Shown one piece after another: positions 43,101 through 55,304 of a stretch of 64,000 bases of DNA. Source of the DNA: Ciona intestinalis (lineage: Eukaryota; Chordata; Ascidiacea; Phlebobranchia; Cionidae); NCBI RefSeq assembly GCF_000224145.3, contig NC_020169.2:5151485-5215484 (forward strand). The letters run 5' to 3'. Positions within the stretch are counted from its first letter, which is position 1, and each line of letters begins with the position of its first letter. The translations under genes and the position numbers were made by a program. Under the pieces are notes generated by a model. It was not told the origin of the DNA. It searched no databases and saw nothing but the letters and a program-made list of their open reading frames with translations.

Positions 43101-46100
43101 AACAACAGAGTCGTTTATCTTTAGCGAGGAGATATGTACCACGACATGGTTTACATAAATGACGTGTATATGCTTGGTACATAGTGTTGACATCGGTGAA
43201 ATATGCTTCGTGAATATAAATCGTATCTCTGGTACACAACATTTCCCTATATATCTGTTAATGTCTGACCAGATCTATTTGGACACGGATGATTCAACCT
43301 TATACAACATATAGTATATATGGGTTGGGGTGAGTTGGTGTTTTCAATATCTGTTATCGTCCCACTCGGTAGTAAAAAACGATGTTCAACACAATTATAT
43401 ATCCGTATCTATACGGCTTTAAAATAACGTTGGTACTTATTAAAACACGAGTGGGAAATATGAGATATTATGTTGTAGTGGTATTTATTATCCCACAGTA
43501 CTATCAATAGAGAATGGCTAATACGCAGGTAGGCGTTCGCATATCTATTAAACCCATAGTGTTTCCTTGTTACATGTTATACCGGCGATTGCATAAAGAA
43601 TCAAAACAGAATTGACATAAACAGATCAAGAATACGAACTCCCGCAGTATCGAAAACACGTTCCATTAGATTGAATGTGTTCGACGAAGACAACCCGCTG
43701 AGCGCCACTGGACGTTTACTCCTGACTCCTAACACTTAAAATCACCACATTACTCATTCCTACGGCATTACGTCATTGAAATTCGAATTCACCGAATTGG
43801 TTTAGGTTTTTATTGCTTACAATCTTTGAACAGTAAAAGTTCTTGCAGTCTAACAAAAGTCTAAACTAAAAAAAGGCCACTTCTGTAACTTACAAAGTTT
43901 CTTCTGTTTACAGTCTTACATGCCATAATTCTTTTACATGGTAGGGTGGGAAAAGATGAGACACCTTTAGCATATATTATCCAAAATCCTGATCCTGTTT
44001 TAAACAATTAAAAACGATCCATGAAAGCCGTGAGAATATGGTTTTATAAATGTTTAAATATTCTCTGTTTACTACCAAAAAGGACAAGAAAATAGAATGA
44101 AAAGGTGTCCCATCTCCCCCCACCCTACTATAAAGCTAACTAATTATTGTTTTTAAGCAACTGATTTCCCCCTGTACTTATTTAAATGCATAAATAAATA
44201 AAACAATATCTTACCATCAGAGAGGGTGTTGTGTGAACCATTCGTTTCACTTGATTCGTCAAAAGAATCGACTCCTGTAATTCCTGGTTTCCGAACCTGT
44301 ACAATAAATGCGTTCAGTTAGTCATAAATTCCTCACCGTTATCATATAATTAAAGCTAACGATAAATTACATACAGTTAATAATTATACGTATAGATTTC
44401 TAGGACTTGTGACAAATCTCAACAAAAATGCGACTAAACTTTTAACAAAACTAATAATCTTTACATACAATCCTATCATATAGGTAAAAGGCTTTAGCCG
44501 ACATGGCACAAAATTTTACAAAATTTGAGAAAAAATATATTTTCAATAAAATATTACAACTCCTCGGTAATTCAAGCGGCTTTTCGATTTTCATTAAAAG
44601 GTTAAAATATTTCCCATGAGTGCTTACGTCTAACCGTTCTAGAAATGGGATATCGCTGAAAAAGAGTTAACTGACCAATCGAATAGCTTTGTTTGCGGTT
44701 TCAAGTGACCATATTAATCTATACAATATGGCTTGTGTACGCTGAAATTAAAACAAACGAAAATCACGAAATCAGTTGTGAAATAAACATTTCACTGACA
44801 CAGTCAGAATTCAACCAAGAGCCACACTTTTTAACCAATGCTATTTTCAGAACGTTTTATACATAACGTGTTTTAATGTCGTTTTGTTGTTTAACAAATA
44901 AAAACTTTGCTTCTGTGATAAAAATAATATTTCATGTTGGTATCATGATATCTTTAAATCTAAATTGCTATAATATCTTTAATTCGACCGTTAACATGTG
45001 TTCTATATATCTTCTAGTTCAGACATATTGTAATATAGACATATACGGTGTGGCTGCTGTGTGGTAGGTTTAAATATCTTCGTAATCTAAATTGCTTGAT
45101 GGCCCATCTCCAAATTTGTAACGACGCGTGAATTGATAAAGTTAATCGTTTTATGGTCGCACTGCATCGAGTCGTGTTTTACGATGCACTGTGGGGGAAA
45201 CGTTTCCCCTCCCAAAGGTTTTATCGACAATTCCCGGTTCTTAAGATTCTCACGATCGTTATTGCCGGCTACAAGTGTTTTATATTGATACGCGGTGTGA
45301 CGTCAATGTATGTAATTTGCTATTGAGTGAGATGGTCTGACATTTCCCATCAGATGGCAATCGTTGCAATTGGCCCCATTGGATGGAGTGTGGATAAACT
45401 GAAGCACCTTATCAGGGATAATTATGCCATTTTCTAAGATTGCTTTTTAAAAATATCGAAATTTATTGGCTTAAAATATCAACAAAAATCGGTTGATCCA
45501 TTTTGAATTGGGGTGTAAATAAGACTTTGGTTAAAAGGAGATATGCGAAATGCCCTTATGGCTTATTTAAAGACAAGTGTATTTAAGATACCAAAAAAAC
45601 GTCAATAGACCACGTTACACGCATAATACTCAGCTACTCAAATGCATTTAGACTAATAAGGCCTGAAATGCTTTGCTTTCGTATATAATTATTTGTCTGC
45701 AGGGCTTAAAATCGACACACAAAGTTAGAAAAAGCGTGAAATGTATTACAACAGCAAATTTAGCAAATCCCATTACCAATTACATGCATTATCAGCGTGA
45801 GAGTTTTAATCGGTTCACGTAATGCAGTCTGTAGCTAATACAAATGCATTGAACAGCGGTCTGTATTGAACATATTAGACAGCGCTGAGCACACATGGCT
45901 GTTCCAATAGTGGTCTGCCATTTAAAACTTGACATGTATCGTAACATACGGCGCTGATCCTGGATTAACCAAGTGACATACCAAGATGTAATTTAAAATT
46001 CCCAGGACACAACTTATAGAATTAATATTACTTGTATTAAATGGTGCCATATTGTGTTTCGGCGCATTAGCAAATTTAATGTGTTTTAATCTGTAACCAG

Positions 46101-47596
46101 TTCGAAACACGATATACTGCGTTGGAGTATACCGATAGCGTAAACAACTTTTGTATTATAATAAAAGCAAATAAGAGCAACAAAAAGTAACCTAACGTGT
46201 TTTAAAACCCTATCTATGTCGATAACACGCTGCATGACATAAAAGCAAACCAGCAACGTAAACAATGTTTTACTAAAACAAAACACCAAACATAAACAAC
46301 AATAGCTGCTGGCAGCGAAAACGGAAGCCGCTTGCTAGCGATTTCTTATAATCTTGTTGGGAGAAGCGGTTACACGGAAGTGGTCCTACGCCTGTGTACA
46401 CTGATCATGTCAACTCACTAACATAACAGCAGTGTAAAATTAAAGAAACAACCGTGTTGACTGCCATATGCGTACTGTGCGATTGGACTCGGTATTTATA
46501 TGCGAATTAATTATAACTTTAATGAAAAACGCTCGCGAGTCAACAAAGTTAATGGGAGTAGGCAAATAAAATGTGGACACAGTGGTTGACAAGACGTTAA
46601 GCTATTTATACTAATGACTTCGGGTCAGTGACGTAGAGAACTTAAATAATAATGAATTAAATGTTTACAAAACGGTCCGTCCCGTAATAGGCGAGGGTAG
46701 CGCGGTGAAAGCTTTTCGAGAACTAGTTACACAGATACGATACACTAGGGTGCTTCCGTATGCTTACAGCACGAGCAGACAATCGTAATAGGGATTTCTC
46801 TAGAACCCTTGAACGAAAACCGCGGCCTATTCAACAAAACTAGCTTCCGAACATTGTCAACTACACAACAGCGAAAAGTTCATTGCGTGACAAACATCAA
46901 ACAGAATCAATGCAAAAATTACAGTTGCGTGCCTTTGACGTTGCTATGACGTCATTGGCCTGCAATGGTTTGGAGAAACGCCCGAACGCTGTAATTAAAA
47001 CGCACATAGCCGCACTTGACTACCGCAATCAACTGAGCATTATTAATTAGCTTAAAATCGGCGACCGGAAAAGTCGGAAAATCCGTAACACAACTGAGTT
47101 CAAAAATAAGACCTCGCGACAATGCCCGATCTTCGAGCCATAAATAAATTATGGAAAATAACGCAGAAACAATAGCGTGGGCTAGTCTCCAGGCTTCGTT
47201 AACAATAGCTCAGGCTAATTACTTACTCGTTGGATGTTGTTGTTCAAAGCAGGGGAGGAGACGGACGATTCCATATTACCGAATGTTCGCCGGCGTTCTG
47301 CAATTCAGTTCAAATTAGAAGCGCTTTCGTGCGTTTAAAACGACGTCGTTACACTGCAATTGCTTTGGTAGCAGTATCGGCACTCTCGGGGTGTAGCCGA
47401 TTTACTATGGTTTATTAAAAATTGTATAATAAATTCGGGGCGTGGTGGGACATAATGAATACACTATTGACTTACCAATTGGCGAATCGACCGATCCATA
47501 TGTTTCAATGAAACTTTCGTAGGTTAGCTCGGTAGCTGAGTGGAGAGACCGCATCCCTTTTGGATGAGAATACGTCGCTTGACTTAGTTCGTTCAT
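37198..47596 (-). CDS. AFAP1-like PH/coiled-coil adaptor (copy 2, paralogue)
   Basis: Exons from the 5' end: 47476-47596, (one not found), 44215-44296, 42763-42900, 42248-42509, 40638-40791, 40462-40565, 40123-40231, 39250-39491, 38621-38801, 38029-38274, 37426-37812, 37198-37251. All listed junctions from 44215 downwards are in phase. The gap between the first two listed exons needs an exon of 3n+2 nt, the same class as the 68-nt exon in copy 1. The PH domain reads KKKQWERFWCVLQDTCLYCY ... FLLWVGTMEKET, nearly the same as PH2 of copy 1. Coiled coil (MQKHRILKD..., RRNSAQLKMDQ) and Ser-rich tail also match. The first exon shares ELT..FIE.YG with the end of copy 1's long exon. No first PH domain is found upstream. 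Probably a cytoskeletal or signalling adaptor; the AFAP1 name is an inference. Confidence 0.85.
39519..39709 (+). mobile_element. MITE copy 10
   Basis: AGTAGGGTGGGGGAAGATGG at the left and TGTCCCATCTTAGCCCACTC at the right. It lies in an intron of the second AFAP1-like gene, 28 bp from the acceptor-side exon edge at 39491. Confidence 0.88.
42066..42197. mobile_element. Small non-autonomous DNA element with CAGTGGCG-type ends
   Basis: About 20 bp terminal inverted repeats: TAGTGGCGTAGCAAGAAAAA at the left and, on the other strand from the right, CAGTGGCGTTGCCAGAAAAA. The CAGTGGCGTAGC-type end recalls hAT-like elements (general knowledge). No clear 8 bp target duplication is visible. It ends 50 bp from the exon at 42248. 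Confidence 0.55.
43319..43505 (-). mobile_element. MITE copy 11, diverged
   Basis: GGGTTGGGGTGAGTTGG at the left and TTATTATCCCACAGTACTAT at the right; interior GTCCCACTCGGTAGTAAAAA. More diverged than most copies. Confidence 0.75.
43940..44132 (+). mobile_element. MITE copy 12
   Basis: GGTAGGGTGGGAAAAGATGA at the left and CATCTCCCCCCACCCTACTA at the right. It ends about 80 bp from the exon at 44215 of the second AFAP1-like gene. Confidence 0.88.
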
Positions 47597-50260
47597 GCAG
47601 ATTTATATCCGAGATCGTTTATCAGCGTTAACGTAGTTTCCTATTAAACTATTTCCTCACAAAATGCATTACTTTAAACACCTGTTCATGAGAAAGCGTG
47701 AAACAAAACTGTGGATTGTCTCGTCCTGCCTCTTGATTAAATAAACTACCGTCTACACTTAAAGACCACTCGATCCTAAAGGAAACAAAACGTGGACACA
47801 TAAACTCACAGCTCCCTGCATAAACTCACATTTCGATGTGATGAATAGCGCGACTGAAGACTTCTAATTTGCTTCTCTCGAATCGCCTTTTTTCACTCGT
47901 TCACGTTGACGTCATTCGGTCCTCGCGTGTGTTATACAATTTATATACGTGAACGGGTGCATTTAAATTTGCGCTCATATTCTCCCTAATTAACAACACA
48001 CATAAATAAACAGAGACGTAAAAGGGCATGTTTCACCTGCCCTGTCCATATACAACTTAGCAGGTGCAACGGGATGTCAATTAAACATATTCCCGTCAAT
48101 CATTCGCTTAATTAGCCAATTAAAACTCAAGGGGTAGGATTTAGAAACCTGGGACAAAACATACAGCGGCAAATAAGCTCCTGGCCAATTACTTTTTGAT
48201 ACTAACCACATTAAACAAAATATTCATAGTAAAATTAAAATCTCAAAAAATGAATAATATTTGACGAGTAGAGCAAGGCATAGACATTGCAAATAGAAAC
48301 GTCAGCCAGCAGTCAAATATGCAACGACCCAGCTGTCAAAATGTGGGCCATGCGAGCGATAAACTGATTTTAATGACGGGTCTGTATGCGGCACATGAAG
48401 GCTGCAGGGTAGTTATGGCGAAAATGAAAGCCCACATGCGGCATGCATCTAGGCCACTACTGTGTGCGTATGAGATTTGATGTGAAATATACGACGCCAT
48501 ATTCGTTATTATCAAACCACGGAAGGGGATTTGGAGCTGTGGGCATTAGCATCGAAATATCCCGACGTAACAGTTAAAATTTCAACCGATACAACCGCAG
48601 GAACGTTTCAGTTTACTCGATCCTGTCTGTACAAATCGCGTCAGACGCATTGTTTATTATCGCCATCGGAACTTCACAAGCTTTGGTTTATAGAAACGGA
48701 TAGTTACATCGAAGAATGAGCACTCGACGCCCGCTCCCTTGTCTAGCGAATTAAACAGACGTAAGGTTTCCCTTTATGAGGATAGAGGAAGTTAAAACAT
48801 CCTGATACAATTGTACAAAGCTGTGTTGAACCTACGACGTCTGTCGCGGCCTCCTGTCATAATATAGCGTCAGTTTCGAACCTAACAGACATGTCAACGA
48901 ACTCAATACAGCCTTAGCTTCCTAGAAATTAAAGATATGCCGCTTCTGTTATACTACGGCGACAACATGCATCGAACCCTTACTGAGTTCCCCTGGCAAC
49001 TTTTGTCTCGGAATCGGCGCTTAAAGTAACATTGCGTCTATTACAGTCACCCCCAGAAAAGAAACGTAACACGCGCGTCTACGTTTTTAATACTGTACGT
49101 TTCCTATGAACTGAACTTTTACTCGTGATTGACCGGGAAAACTATTTTCGCTTTCACGTGATGTTTTCTTGGTATAACCCCTATAACCCTTGCGTGTAAG
49201 GTCATGACTTTTATTGGCAAACCTATTTGTTTTGGCTGCATGGCGCTGCAAATAAATTCAACAAATGACTCAATAGTCGACACTATGCACACAACTTCCG
49301 TGTGTGTGTGGTCTATAAAAGTTTATGTAAACTATTCAAAACAAAACCAAGAAAACACAATATTTTTAACGCGTTATTTTAGACTAACAATTTTCTTTAA
49401 ATTTGTTTAATGATAAAAGGACTTTTTTAATTTATTCAATATTAAACGACAAAAAAACGTCTCTCTTCTCACTATACAGACTGTACAATAACAGGATGGT
49501 TATAATCACGACGTTTATTTAACCTCTGGTCCCCTTGCATGGAAACAACATAAACGACGATGGCGTCTACCTAACCCGTATATGCGTATGTAGCAAAGTT
49601 TAAGCAAACGAGTACAACCCTAATTAAAGTAACCTACAATGTGCTACCATAACATAAACTAGATAAGGGCAACAGTAATGCGTCACTATGCTGTTCTTGC
49701 AACCGCCTGCGCATCAAGCTATTGCACAAATATTACCACACGCGTGTACCGCACAACCTATTACTATAAAATCAAAGGTATTTTAAAAAGTGATACATTT
49801 AGAGCTGGATGCTTACTCCTGGTAGAGTATATTTGATCTACATCAATACAAGCTTAATAAAACAGAAAAAATGGCCAATTCTAAATGCAGTAAACATTTA
49901 ACAATATTTCAATAAAGTCAGTAAAGAAAACGACATGACTAATGCATAAATGTATTACCAAAAATGCGATTGCATTTAGTTGCACAACGCTCTCAAAATC
50001 TTATACTACATAATAGGAAGTTATTACAACGTCTTTTACACTGCGTGCATCGTTTCCGTCTGCAAATATTTACATAGATGCAATCAGTCACTACATGTAT
50101 ACGAGATGTTTACAACTACGGGTCAATATTTCAATACGAGAAGTCGTATACAACATAATGCATGCAGTATATAAGTGGTCGAATAGCTTACAGTTAACGC
50201 TTGTATGATAAATATGTTTATGAACAAATAGCACAAATATTCAAGCAACTGCTGCATGCA

Positions 50261-50457
50261 TACAGTGGGGTGGGGGAAGATGGGACACCTTTAGCACATA
50301 ATATCCAAATATCCTGATCGTGTTTTAAACAATTAACAACGGTCTATGGGTGTCGTGAGCATACGGTTTAATAATTCTTTGAATTTTCTTTGTTTACTAC
50401 CAAATTGGAATAGAAAATTTAATGAAACTGTCCCCATCTTCCCCCACCCTACTATAT
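50261..50457 (+). mobile_element. MITE copy 13, near full length
   Basis: CAGTGGGGTGGGGGAAGATG at the left and CATCTTCCCCCACCCTACTA at the right, with the full interior. Confidence 0.9.
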
Positions 50458-50618
50458 ATTACTCAACCTTGTACTATAGCTGTCACGATGTTAAGATGAT
50501 TATTTAATGTTTAATAATATTGACCTATGCAAGAGTGAATCATGTGTATTCTGGTTCATTGTGGGTGACAAATGCTTCCGCGTCTCTTAAAATTGCTGCA
50601 TACAAAGGGACATCCATA

Positions 50619-50806
50619 TACAGTAGGGCAGGGGAAGATGGGACGCATTTTCATTCAAATTCCTTGTCCCATTTGGCTAAACAAACAGCATTTAAAGAAT
50701 TATAAAACCATATTCTCCCGATTCCCATAGACCGTTATTAATTGTTTAAAACACGATCAGGATATTTGGATATGTTGTGCTGTCCTACCTTACCTCGCAG
50801 TATTAC
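50619..50806 (-). mobile_element. MITE copy 14
   Basis: ACAGTAGGGCAGGGGAAGAT at the left; the right end is degraded (TGTCCTACCTTACCTCGCAG). Opposite orientation to copy 13, 161 bp away. Confidence 0.85.
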
Positions 50807-51604
50807 ATAAAGATATATTAAATCTATTTTTAACTCAAACTGTGCTCACAAGCAGAAATCTAATCTAGAAATTTAGGAGCATCTAAATGTTTACCAATGT
50901 AAATCTACATTATGATCAACGAACCACCGAAGCAATAGGAAGTTAGAATTGGTTCTATAGCGCCATTCTGCGGTTTAATGTGATGTGGTTTTGAAGAGCA
51001 GTATAACCACTAGAGCGGTATCACTGCGACCTTTAAATTAAGGCGTGTTCACACGGTGGCGCATATTATGCAATTATATAGGAGGTATAAAACATTTGTT
51101 AACGGAAAAGTATTAATTCGCTGAATGAAGTAATGGAAAAACAATTATTTACCAAGAAGTTGATTTGCCGTTAAATACAATATAGTTAATGCAGCAAGCA
51201 TTCTACTTAACCTATAACGTCGGTATTTAATTTGCAACAGAATACAAGAACAAGCTTAATTTCGCAATCTGTTTGAAACAGCAACAGAAAACCACCTTTA
51301 ACCAGTAATAGGTTCCATGCAAGGTGAGTCACACCTTTTTGTTCAGTTGTTACCATGCCAATACATCATTCAATAAACACCCGTGCCCAAACTTTCTTTA
51401 TTCATTCGCAAAATGACGCATTAGCATGAGAAGGCTTCACTTCCTTTCATAGCTCGTCACGTCATAGTTGTATTGCATCAATTAATTTCGAACCACAAGG
51501 CGAGTAACATATAGCAGCGTACTGCATATTTACCTGCTAGCTGCTTAAAATAGCAAATCGGATATTTTGTTAAAACGCATTTAGTTGCCTACGTTGTTTG
51601 CAAA

Positions 51605-54233
51605 ATGAGGAACAAAGCAAGTATAACAGGTAATATTCGATCTAGTTTGTACATTAAGAAGTATATACTTTGTTAATAAATATAGTTCATTGTCCCAATG
51701 CGACAGGATGAATTAGTTATATTCATTTATTTATTCAGTATAGTTTAATAACTGTACACTGTTATAGAAAGATTAAGTTCCCAGAAATTTGCATTTGATG
51801 TTAATAACAGTTACGTTTTCTTAGGCGTGTTCATGTTACTGTACATTTCTTCATGCGTCGCACCTAACACAAGTGCGGCCATCACTACAACGGCCACCAC
51901 GTTTGAAACAACTTTAGGTATGACGTAATGTAGTTAGTTCTACTCTGTATATTTATATATATAATTACGTGTCAAACCTATCAACTTATACCACACTGTA
52001 ATAACCATACTATAATTAAACGTACACGTAATTGGTTGTTATATCTCCTGTACACAGCTATTATGGAGAATCAGTGTCTTAATGGTGGAACTTGTCTCAA
52101 TTCAACGCTTGGTACGTGCAGTAGGTGCGGGTGCATTCTAGGTTACGGAGGTTCAACTTGCGCCACACTGCTAGTACGTATAGATGGGACATTGAGTTTC
52201 AACGACCTTTTTAACGTTTCAACCATCGTAGTGAACACTACGGCATTACAACGTTTGGTGAGTAGATCGTTTTGTGATTTTATAATTTTATGGGGTAAGA
52301 TGGGACACATTTAACACATTGAATCCAATAATCCTGATCATCCTTTAAACAATCAACAACGGTCTATAAAAGAGGATACGGTTGTTACTTCTTTGTATAT
52401 CTCATGTTTACTAGTAAATAAGACGCGAAAGTATATAATGAAAAGGTATCCCATCTTCCTCCACCCCACTATATTATAAACTAATCGATTTTTTTTTCAG
52501 TTAAACGACGATTTAAACACCACCGTCATTCTGACATCACCAGTAGTTAATGGCAACCTTACAACAATATCTTACACAACTTATGCGAACCCTAACTCGT
52601 CATGGGTTACCCCAAATTACGTGAACGATTTGGTCGCAGGATTACGTTTAAAATATGCAACGCCAGCCGTTATACACGCTGTGTTTGGACCAAGCTCAAG
52701 ACATGCATTAAACACATTCATAATAGGTATACCACAAGTAATTTTTATAAGGTAAAATGTATAACAGTTTGCTATTTATTAGATGTTGACGAATGCAAAT
52801 CTGGTTTAAACAACTGCAACTCACTTTCCACATGCGTGAATTTATCACCAGGTTTTAGATGCAAATGTTTTACTGGTTATGTCGGTGATGGAATGACATG
52901 TACAGGTACTGGCTCACATACATTATTTTGTGTAGTCGCTCACAACAGCGATGTCTGCATTTTTAATACGACTTAAAACGTTTAAAAATTCTAACAGAAA
53001 GTTATAGGACGAGCGATTTTATAGTTACGCATCGTTACACATCATATGTTGGGGTAAAGTGGTTCATGCCTTCATTATTTTTTGCACCATTAGTAGGTAG
53101 AGTATACAAAGAATATTTACATAATCACAAATCCTCACGACCATAAAACAGCGTTGTTAATTGTTAGAGATAGAAAAAACATTGGACACCAATTTTTAAC
53201 GGTATCCATCTTGTCCCACAGCATTATATTCCAACAAAAATTCATCATAATATGACGTGATGATGTATAACGCTTAGTCAGCTACACAACTAATTGTCTA
53301 ACTTTCGTACAGCAATAACATGCAAGCAATCTGCCGCACCCATTAAACCAAGTTTAGCAACGAAGACGGTTTACTATCCAAATAATACTGTGATGCTAAA
53401 TCCTTCGGAAATCGTGGGTTACCAAACCGTAATACGCTATACATGCTCAAAGTAAGAAGCTATACCATATAATGTAACATAAATTACAAGGTAATACAGA
53501 GTCATTTAAACGGTACTATACTGTAAAATGTTTAGACCCCCCAAAACGTATATATCTATAGAGAACACCCAAAGAACTACAAAACCGTATCCTCACGACT
53601 CCCATATCGTCTAGTTATTTGATTCTAAAACACGTTCCGGATGTTTTAATAATAGGTGCTAAAGATGTCCCGTCTTCCCCCACCCTACCAAGAAATTAAG
53701 CACAAGCTAATACCAAAATCATTTGTTTTTAACGTAAGTCGTTATAACTTCCATACAGACGCTACAGCCTTCATCCGGTTTCTGGTGGAACATCGGCACT
53801 TATTATCGCCTGTGGCAGTTTTCCCAAGTATAAAAACACGAACTGGTCCGGCGTGGAGGTCACGTGCAACATGGGTATGGTAGAATATAACAACCTATTT
53901 ATTACCGTAGCTGTAAGACGGAGTTTTGCGTATTTTCATATTATTTTCGTTTTTAATTTTACTTTTTTCTGTATAAAAAAATGTAACGTATATGCGCCAA
54001 TATGCCTAAAACTTATGTGTAATTCGTTCTCAACTTTGTTTATACCCTTTCGCGTTACAGATCTTGCTTTTCGAGTCGCAATTATCGCTGCTGCAGTTAG
54101 CGGATTGATCATCGTTCTTATGCTGGGGTGTTTTATAACCCAATGGTGCCTCAAACGAGAACGGAAAGCGAGAGGGAACAGCAACAACGACGAAGAAGTA
54201 TTACAGTTTGAAAATCACGTATTTGACGACTGA
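51605..54233 (+). CDS. Single-pass membrane protein with EGF, calcium-EGF and sushi-like modules
   Basis: Exons 51605-51629, 51825-51917, 52058-52257, 52501-52726, 52783-52905, 53313-53451, 53768-53874 and 54061-54233 give 361 aa in one frame. An N-terminal hydrophobic segment (GVFMLLYISSCVA) is the likely signal peptide, followed by a Thr-rich stretch. An EGF module has CLNGGTC...GYGGSTC. Next come about 95 residues with several N-glycosylation sequons and no cysteines, possibly SEA-like. A calcium-binding EGF follows (DVDECKSGLNNC...NLSPGFRCKC). A four-cysteine module starting ITCKQSAAP and ending WSGVEVTCNMG looks like a sushi/CCP domain. A transmembrane helix (AIIAAAVSGLIIVLMLGCFI) precedes a short acidic tail ending HVFDD. 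Likely a cell-surface adhesion or recognition protein. I recognise no orthologue. MITEs sit in three introns. Confidence 0.85.
52285..52476 (+). mobile_element. MITE copy 15
   Basis: TATGGGGTAAGATGGGACAC at the left and CCATCTTCCTCCACCCCACT at the right. It fills almost the whole intron between exons 52257 and 52501, ending 24 bp before the acceptor. Confidence 0.85.
53046..53229 (-). mobile_element. MITE copy 16, diverged
   Basis: GTTGGGGTAAAGTGGTTCAT at the left and TCCATCTTGTCCCACAGCAT at the right; interior ATTAGTAGGTAGAGTATACA resembles the TTGGTAGTAAACAAA block. In an intron of the EGF-sushi gene. Confidence 0.7.
53571..53690 (-). mobile_element. MITE copy 17, truncated
   Basis: GAACACCCAAAGAACTACAA through TGTCCCGTCTTCCCCCACCC. 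The left terminus is missing or unrecognisable. In an intron of the EGF-sushi gene. Confidence 0.75.
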
Positions 54234-54800
54234 AAGCTCTGTGTGTTATCAAGGCCATATGGTTGGTTTAAAACAGTTTACCAAAGTATATTGAGTAGTA
54301 AGCAGTTTGTGAAGATCCAAGCCAACACATATACAGAACGAATCGCCAAACGCGATAAATGATGGGACAGAACTGGCCCAATATACCTACTCCCTTGTCC
54401 TATTTAAAGTTACGTACAAAAGCCCACTTTCAAAGTTGGGTGCAAAAGTAGACAAATCACTGTTTTAATCGCACAAACAAGTCAGTACTTAGGTTTCTTG
54501 TTTCCGTCTCACGAGCGGAGAACTTACGTATAGTGTGGTGTTCAACATTGCCAATACCCTGAACAAGGAATGAAAACCCAAAGGAATTAACGCACACTGT
54601 TTTATATGAATACGTAACTTAATATCTCTATATTTAATGTTTTTAGATATGTTAACTTTTTTATGTGAGACTTTTTAATATTTCACAATGTTCAACGTCT
54701 TATTTTTTTACAAATGCACTTCTTATCAAAAACAGTAGAAGATTACACATGTGTTAAGTTTAAGCTCACTTTATTTTGACCATGTATGACGATATCACTA

Positions 54801-54806
54801 AATAAA
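54801..54806 (+). promoter_or_regulatory. Possible polyadenylation signal AATAAA for EGF-sushi gene
   Basis: AATAAA about 570 bp after the stop and 60 bp before a MITE. Inferred from position. Confidence 0.35.
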
Positions 54807-54865
54807 ACAACACAGTACAAAGTTTTATAATGAGCACCTTTTACAATTGGTCAGAAAACTGGAAC

Positions 54866-55062
54866 AGTACTGTGGGGTAAGATGGGACACATTTAGCACA
54901 TAATTTCCAAAAAAACTGATAGTGTTTTAAACAATTACCAACGGTATATGAAAATCGGAAGGATACGGTTTTATAATTCTTTGAATGCATTTTGTTTACT
55001 ACTAAATGGGACGAAAAAATAGAATGAAAATGTGTCCTATCTTCCCCCACCCTACTATATAT
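54866..55062 (+). mobile_element. MITE copy 18, near full length
   Basis: TACTGTGGGGTAAGATGGGA at the left and TATCTTCCCCCACCCTACTA at the right with the full interior. Sits in the convergent interval. Confidence 0.9.
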
Positions 55063-55304
55063 TCGCCATTTTACCATTAACGAAATATGTGCAAATAATC
55101 ATGTCTTGATTCCTAATATTTGTTACAGTTAAGCTGCGTATAGTATTCGTATGCAGAACACGAGTTGCTGCTCTCTCACATAACAAAGCACCTTATCTCC
55201 TGTAACTAACTGTGGGGTACACCTTGATGACACTTGATTAATGTATAATCTGAATAATTAAACTTGCTCGGCTGTATAATCTCTGAGCATCAAAAGAAAA
55301 TCTC

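Larger units (their letters stand above)
47597..51604. other. Intergenic, divergent upstream regions of AFAP1-like copy 2 and the EGF-sushi gene
   Basis: About 4 kb shared by two divergently transcribed genes. It holds two MITEs in opposite orientation (50261-50457, 50619-50806). I see no convincing exon. Missing 5' exons of the AFAP1-like copy could still be here as short exons I could not recognise. Confidence 0.45.
54234..55304. other. Intergenic between convergent EGF-sushi and SLC17 genes
   Basis: The two genes converge here. One MITE (54866-55062) and 3' UTR sequence are present; I see nothing else. Confidence 0.5.

Noticed and set aside
47265-47300. 18-nt microexon as the missing exon of the second AFAP1-like gene
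   Set aside because: It has AG and GT borders on the minus strand but its length is 0 mod 3, whereas the model needs 2 mod 3.
47520-47560. tRNA-like string TAGGTTAGCTCGGTAGCTGAGT
   Set aside because: It lies inside a coding exon of the second AFAP1-like gene on the other strand, and no B box or cloverleaf follows.
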